IMG/VR virus record: IMGVR_UViG_3300017917_001531
Location: 1 to 39,772 of that record
Strand: one strand, 5' to 3'
DNA from: a virus
Length of the DNA: 39,772 nucleotides
The translations under genes and the position numbers were made by a program. The notes under the pieces are model-generated. The model saw only the letters and a list, made by a program, of their open reading frames with translations, was not told the origin of the DNA and did not search any database. Of the stretch, positions 37,477 to 39,772 are shown one piece after another. Position 1 is the stretch's first letter, and each line of letters starts with the position of its first letter.

Positions 37477-37505
37477 ATTATGCCTGAAAAATAGGATTTA
37501 GACAA
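37477..37505 (-). promoter_or_regulatory. Sigma70-type promoter for the clamp/clamp-loader operon
   Basis: On the minus strand TTGTCT (37505-37500), 17 bases and CATAAT (37482-37477), 40 bases before the gp45 ATG. The -35 is identical to those at 31865 and 32498; the spacer sequence differs. Confidence 0.7.
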
Positions 37506-37512
37506 ATTATTT

Positions 37513-38019
37513 TTAAGAATTTAATACTTTTGCACATGCGTTCATCACGGAAGCGATTCGCCCAATATCACGCAATTGTCCAACAGTATAACCCATCTTC
37601 TTCAATCCATCGTAGTGCGCCTTCACACAGAAGTGGCACTTTCCGACGATAGATGCAGCAAGAGAGTAGGCTTCGAATCTCTCTTTGGTAGTTCCACCAG
37701 CGTCTGCAATAGCGTTCATACGCAACCCTGCAGGCAACCCTTTTAGGTTAGCATCATCAGCCATCTCAACATAGGGATACCATACGTTGTTTTGTGCCAT
37801 TAAACTTGCAGCAGTCATTGCAGCACTTGCTTCAACAGGATTATCTGCGAGCATAACGCTCAACAGTTTACCATTACCAGTTGCAGCCAATGCAGCCACG
37901 GCACAACCCATAGCTGTATCGACATCAAGAGAACTACGCAAAAGGACAGCTTCCAAGTTTAGCTTGGTGTCTTTTGCGTAGTCTGGTAATGCTGTTTTCA
38001 CTGAATCAATGAAACTCAT
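37513..38019 (-). CDS. AhpD-like alkylhydroperoxidase (carboxymuconolactone decarboxylase family)
   Basis: 168 residues. The all-helical AhpD fold is signalled by KCHFCVKAHYDGLKKMG, with redox Cys 128 and Cys 131 and His 135; Glu 116 stands where the AhpD proton-relay Glu would be. In actinobacteria AhpD reduces the peroxiredoxin AhpC. A peroxiredoxin is encoded two genes upstream in the same unit, so an AhpC/AhpD peroxide-detoxifying pair is likely. Its start overlaps the SGNH gene stop by four bases. Confidence 0.85.
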   Translation of the reverse strand: MSFIDSVKTALPDYAKDTKLNLEAVLLRSSLDVDTAMGCAVAALAATGNGKLLSVMLADNPVEASAAMTAASLMAQNNVWYPYVEMADDANLKGLPAGLRMNAIADAGGTTKERFEAYSLAASIVGKCHFCVKAHYDGLKKMGYTVGQLRDIGRIASVMNACAKVLNS

Positions 38020-38429
38020 TTTGTTTGTTCTCCAATAACTTTATATCCTCGCCCTGTTGGGTGGATACCATCAGCACTCATATGGTTTTCAGGTCTTGGA
38101 AGAACTACGTCTCCATATTCCTTGGCAATACGATCGATAGCATCCTGAGCAATAGGTTTTCTTATTGCTCCAGGACTAATCCAAAAGACACGATCCGCCT
38201 TCACAGCAGATCGCATTTTTCTTAGTTCGTGTTCAGTCTTAACACCAGCATGATCATTAGCTCCAAGACTAATAATAAGGGTCTTTGGAGTACGAGTAGA
38301 AGCAACTGACAAATAATCTTTGTTCCATTGCCAACTGTTCCAGCCACCACGAGAATAACTAACACATTCTGGTCTAGCTGTTGCTACACCAACTGCGATG
38401 CTATCACCAACGATCATACATTCTAGCAT
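38016..38429 (-). CDS. Small SGNH/GDSL-family hydrolase
   Basis: 137 residues. The catalytic blocks are all present: GDS (Ser 10) in MIVGDSIAVGVA, block III SLGANDH (Asn 58), and block V DGIHPTGRGY (Asp 120, His 123). There is no signal peptide, so it is cytoplasmic or virion-borne. SGNH enzymes cleave esters, acetyl groups or thioesters; the substrate is unknown. It is shorter than most members (about 200). It lies between peroxiredoxin and AhpD-like genes, overlapping both, so it might act on lipid or sugar esters during infection. Confidence 0.8.
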   Translation of the reverse strand: MLECMIVGDSIAVGVATARPECVSYSRGGWNSWQWNKDYLSVASTRTPKTLIISLGANDHAGVKTEHELRKMRSAVKADRVFWISPGAIRKPIAQDAIDRIAKEYGDVVLPRPENHMSADGIHPTGRGYKVIGEQTK

Positions 38430-38965
38430 TACAGGGTTTCTCCACCAACAGTACGATTACATGCGCACAACTCACCAGTCTGAAGTGCGTCGAGGATACG
38501 CAAGGTTTCTTCTGGGCTACGACCAACGTTCAAGTTGTTAACAGTAACGTGTTGAATAACGTTTTCTGGATCAACAATGAAGGTGGCACGAAGTGCTGCA
38601 CCAGCAGGATTGTAGAAAACACCAAGCTGGTCGATCAGGGATGTATCCCAATTGCGCTGAGTGTCAGCAAACTGAATGTGTTTGATCTTAGCCAGATCAG
38701 GATGGGCTTTCTGCCATGCCAGCTTACAGAACTCATTGTCGGTAGAACCAGTCAGCAAAACTGCGTCACGATCTGCAAAGTCTTGAAAGAGTTTGTCGTA
38801 AGCAACAATCTCAGTAGGACATACAAATGTAAAGTCTTTAGGGTAGTAAACAATAATCTTCCACTTACCTTCAAAAGACTTTTCTGTAATATCAAAGAAC
38901 TGGTCGCTTCCTGGGTTTACGCCAGTAACAACAAACTTCTCAATTTTATCTCCAACTGTCAACAT
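38429..38965 (-). CDS. AhpC/Prx-type peroxiredoxin
   Basis: 178 residues. YYPKDFTFVCPTE holds the peroxidatic Cys 49 with the Pro-Thr/x-x-Cys active-site frame; an Arg in DPENVIQHVTVNN-type context and the C-terminal GELCACNR (Cys 167, Cys 169) provide a resolving cysteine. This is a typical 2-Cys AhpC-like enzyme reducing hydrogen peroxide and alkyl hydroperoxides. In a phage it may protect host metabolism or phage DNA from oxidative stress. The reductant could be the AhpD-like protein (37513) or the thioredoxin (25166). Confidence 0.93.
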   Translation of the reverse strand: MLTVGDKIEKFVVTGVNPGSDQFFDITEKSFEGKWKIIVYYPKDFTFVCPTEIVAYDKLFQDFADRDAVLLTGSTDNEFCKLAWQKAHPDLAKIKHIQFADTQRNWDTSLIDQLGVFYNPAGAALRATFIVDPENVIQHVTVNNLNVGRSPEETLRILDALQTGELCACNRTVGGETL

Positions 38966-38982
38966 ATTTTTTTCCTTTTAAA

Positions 38983-39772
38983 TTATTTTCCAATCATGAG
39001 TCCAGTCATGTTGCTGGGAACAACAATTGTCTGAACCTTACCATTCTTAATACCTTCAGAGATATTCAAAGATGCTTGCGCATTCATAAATGCGATAGAA
39101 CTAGCAGAGTTATTTGCTAGAGCAGCCATACGCTCTGCTTCTTTCTTGGCGGTCTGCACTTCAACTTCTTTTTGCTTGTATTCGTTCTTGGCACGAACAA
39201 GAGCATTAGCAGATTCAACAACGCTATCAGCAGGAACAACGTTACGAATCAGCACTTGAGAGATGGTGATAGTACCATCAAGTTTTTCTTCAGCAAGATT
39301 GCGGGTGATTTCCTCACGAATCTGGTTTTCCATATTCTCACGATTGTCTGCCATGTCAAGTGCTTCATACTTGCGTGCTGCTTTGTAGATGGCATTACGT
39401 GCGTTCTGAACGATGTAGTTATACATCACATACGTGTCACCCTTAAAGTCGGCGTGGAAACTACGATTCTTGGTGCTGTACAACTCAGCAACTTGCTGGG
39501 GGTTGATGTTATAAACAACCACAGCATCCAAGTCTTTCATAGTGCTGTTGTCTTTAGCAACTGGGGTTATGTCATTCAAGACAACGTTAACATCCTTAAC
39601 AGGGAATGTAAGAACATCACCAATCAGTGTTTGATTGAACGTTCCAGGCAGCAACTCTCCAGGTTTAACTTGTTTGTCGAAACCGACACGCACACCAACT
39701 TCACCAGTTTCAATACGAGTACAACCAGTGGCGAAAACAGCCAACATAGCAATAGCAATAACGCTTTTCTTC
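38983..39772 (-). CDS. SPFH/band-7 (prohibitin-like) lipoprotein, 5' end cut by window edge
   Basis: At least 262 residues are visible. The frame stays open to the window edge, and the first codons read KKSVIAIAMLAVFATGC, a lipoprotein signal with lipobox FATGC, so the true start is probably just outside; an internal ATG at 39747 would cut the signal. TRIETGEVGVRVGFDKQVKPGELLPG and later KAARKYEALDMADNRENMENQIREEITRNLA are typical of SPFH domains, followed by an Ala/Glu-rich coiled coil (EYKQKEVEVQTAKKEAERMAAL). SPFH proteins form membrane-bound cage assemblies. Phage members are known in aquatic T4-like phages; function unknown. Confidence 0.88.
   Translation of the reverse strand, partial: KKSVIAIAMLAVFATGCTRIETGEVGVRVGFDKQVKPGELLPGTFNQTLIGDVLTFPVKDVNVVLNDITPVAKDNSTMKDLDAVVVYNINPQQVAELYSTKNRSFHADFKGDTYVMYNYIVQNARNAIYKAARKYEALDMADNRENMENQIREEITRNLAEEKLDGTITISQVLIRNVVPADSVVESANALVRAKNEYKQKEVEVQTAKKEAERMAALANNSASSIAFMNAQASLNISEGIKNGKVQTIVVPSNMTGLMIGK

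Noticed and set aside
38381-39034. A 217-residue plus-strand frame opposite the peroxiredoxin
   Set aside because: It is antisense to a gene with intact active-site motifs, and its composition is as expected for a complement frame.
1-39772. CRISPR array, insertion sequence or integrase/attachment site
   Set aside because: No regularly spaced direct repeats, no transposase or integrase motifs and no tRNA gene were seen.

Overview
This window is part of the genome of a T4-like contractile-tailed phage. The replication set (gp43, gp44/gp62, gp45, gp41, gp61, UvsX, RegA, gp30-type ligase, NrdA) is T4-type. The accessory genes (ThyX, Hsp20, SPFH protein, SWIM finger, many short conserved unknowns) look like the aquatic cyanophage/pelagiphage side of the group rather than enteric T4. 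An outer-membrane lipoprotein spanin implies a Gram-negative (diderm) host. No photosynthesis gene, tRNA, IS element or CRISPR array was seen. Every gene I can support lies on the minus strand, so transcription runs from high to low coordinates. Both end genes (SPFH protein and NrdA) are cut by the window edge.

Layout in transcription order. (1) 39772-37513: SPFH lipoprotein, AhpC-type peroxiredoxin, SGNH hydrolase, AhpD-like protein. (2) 37505-34177: a sigma70-type promoter, then sliding clamp gp45, a gp33 candidate, clamp loader gp44/gp62, RegA and small proteins. (3) 34181-32511: a late-type promoter motif, a structured RNA with an H-type pseudoknot and intrinsic terminator, a phasin-like protein, Hsp20, small proteins, and a strong terminator. 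(4) 32503-22440: two near-identical promoters, small early-type genes, SWIM protein, DNA ligase, polynucleotide-kinase-like protein, exonuclease, DNA polymerase, thioredoxin, UvsX and helicase gp41. (5) 22430-18715: a probable DNA base-hypermodification cluster (TET/JBP-type dioxygenase, class II glutamine amidotransferase, GNAT-like protein, amino:DNA-transferase/pyrophosphorylase-like protein). (6) 18718-16906: unknown protein, P-loop kinase, HExxH metallopeptidase. (7) 16876-6147: nuclease-like proteins, a divergent ligase-fold protein, a nucleotidyltransferase fusion, Dps, a large repeat protein and an Ig-domain head protein. Six of these start with a T4-like capsid-targeting/prohead-protease signature. 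(8) 6097-4109: conserved unknowns and a spanin pair. (9) 4053-1: primase gp61, ThyX, a 2OG-oxygenase/HD-like fusion and NrdA.

Two hypotheses stand out. First, the polymerase, the TET/JBP-type dioxygenase and the GNAT-like protein end in nearly the same C-terminal peptide (SLE-D/E-F-F/L). In T4-type phages such C-termini dock on the sliding clamp, so base modification may be tied to the moving replisome. Second, the block 16145-6700 looks like a set of enzymes and DNA-binding proteins packaged inside the capsid and injected with the DNA. The structured RNA at 33977-34170 is the best non-coding candidate. All family assignments are from reading motifs by eye; no database search was possible.
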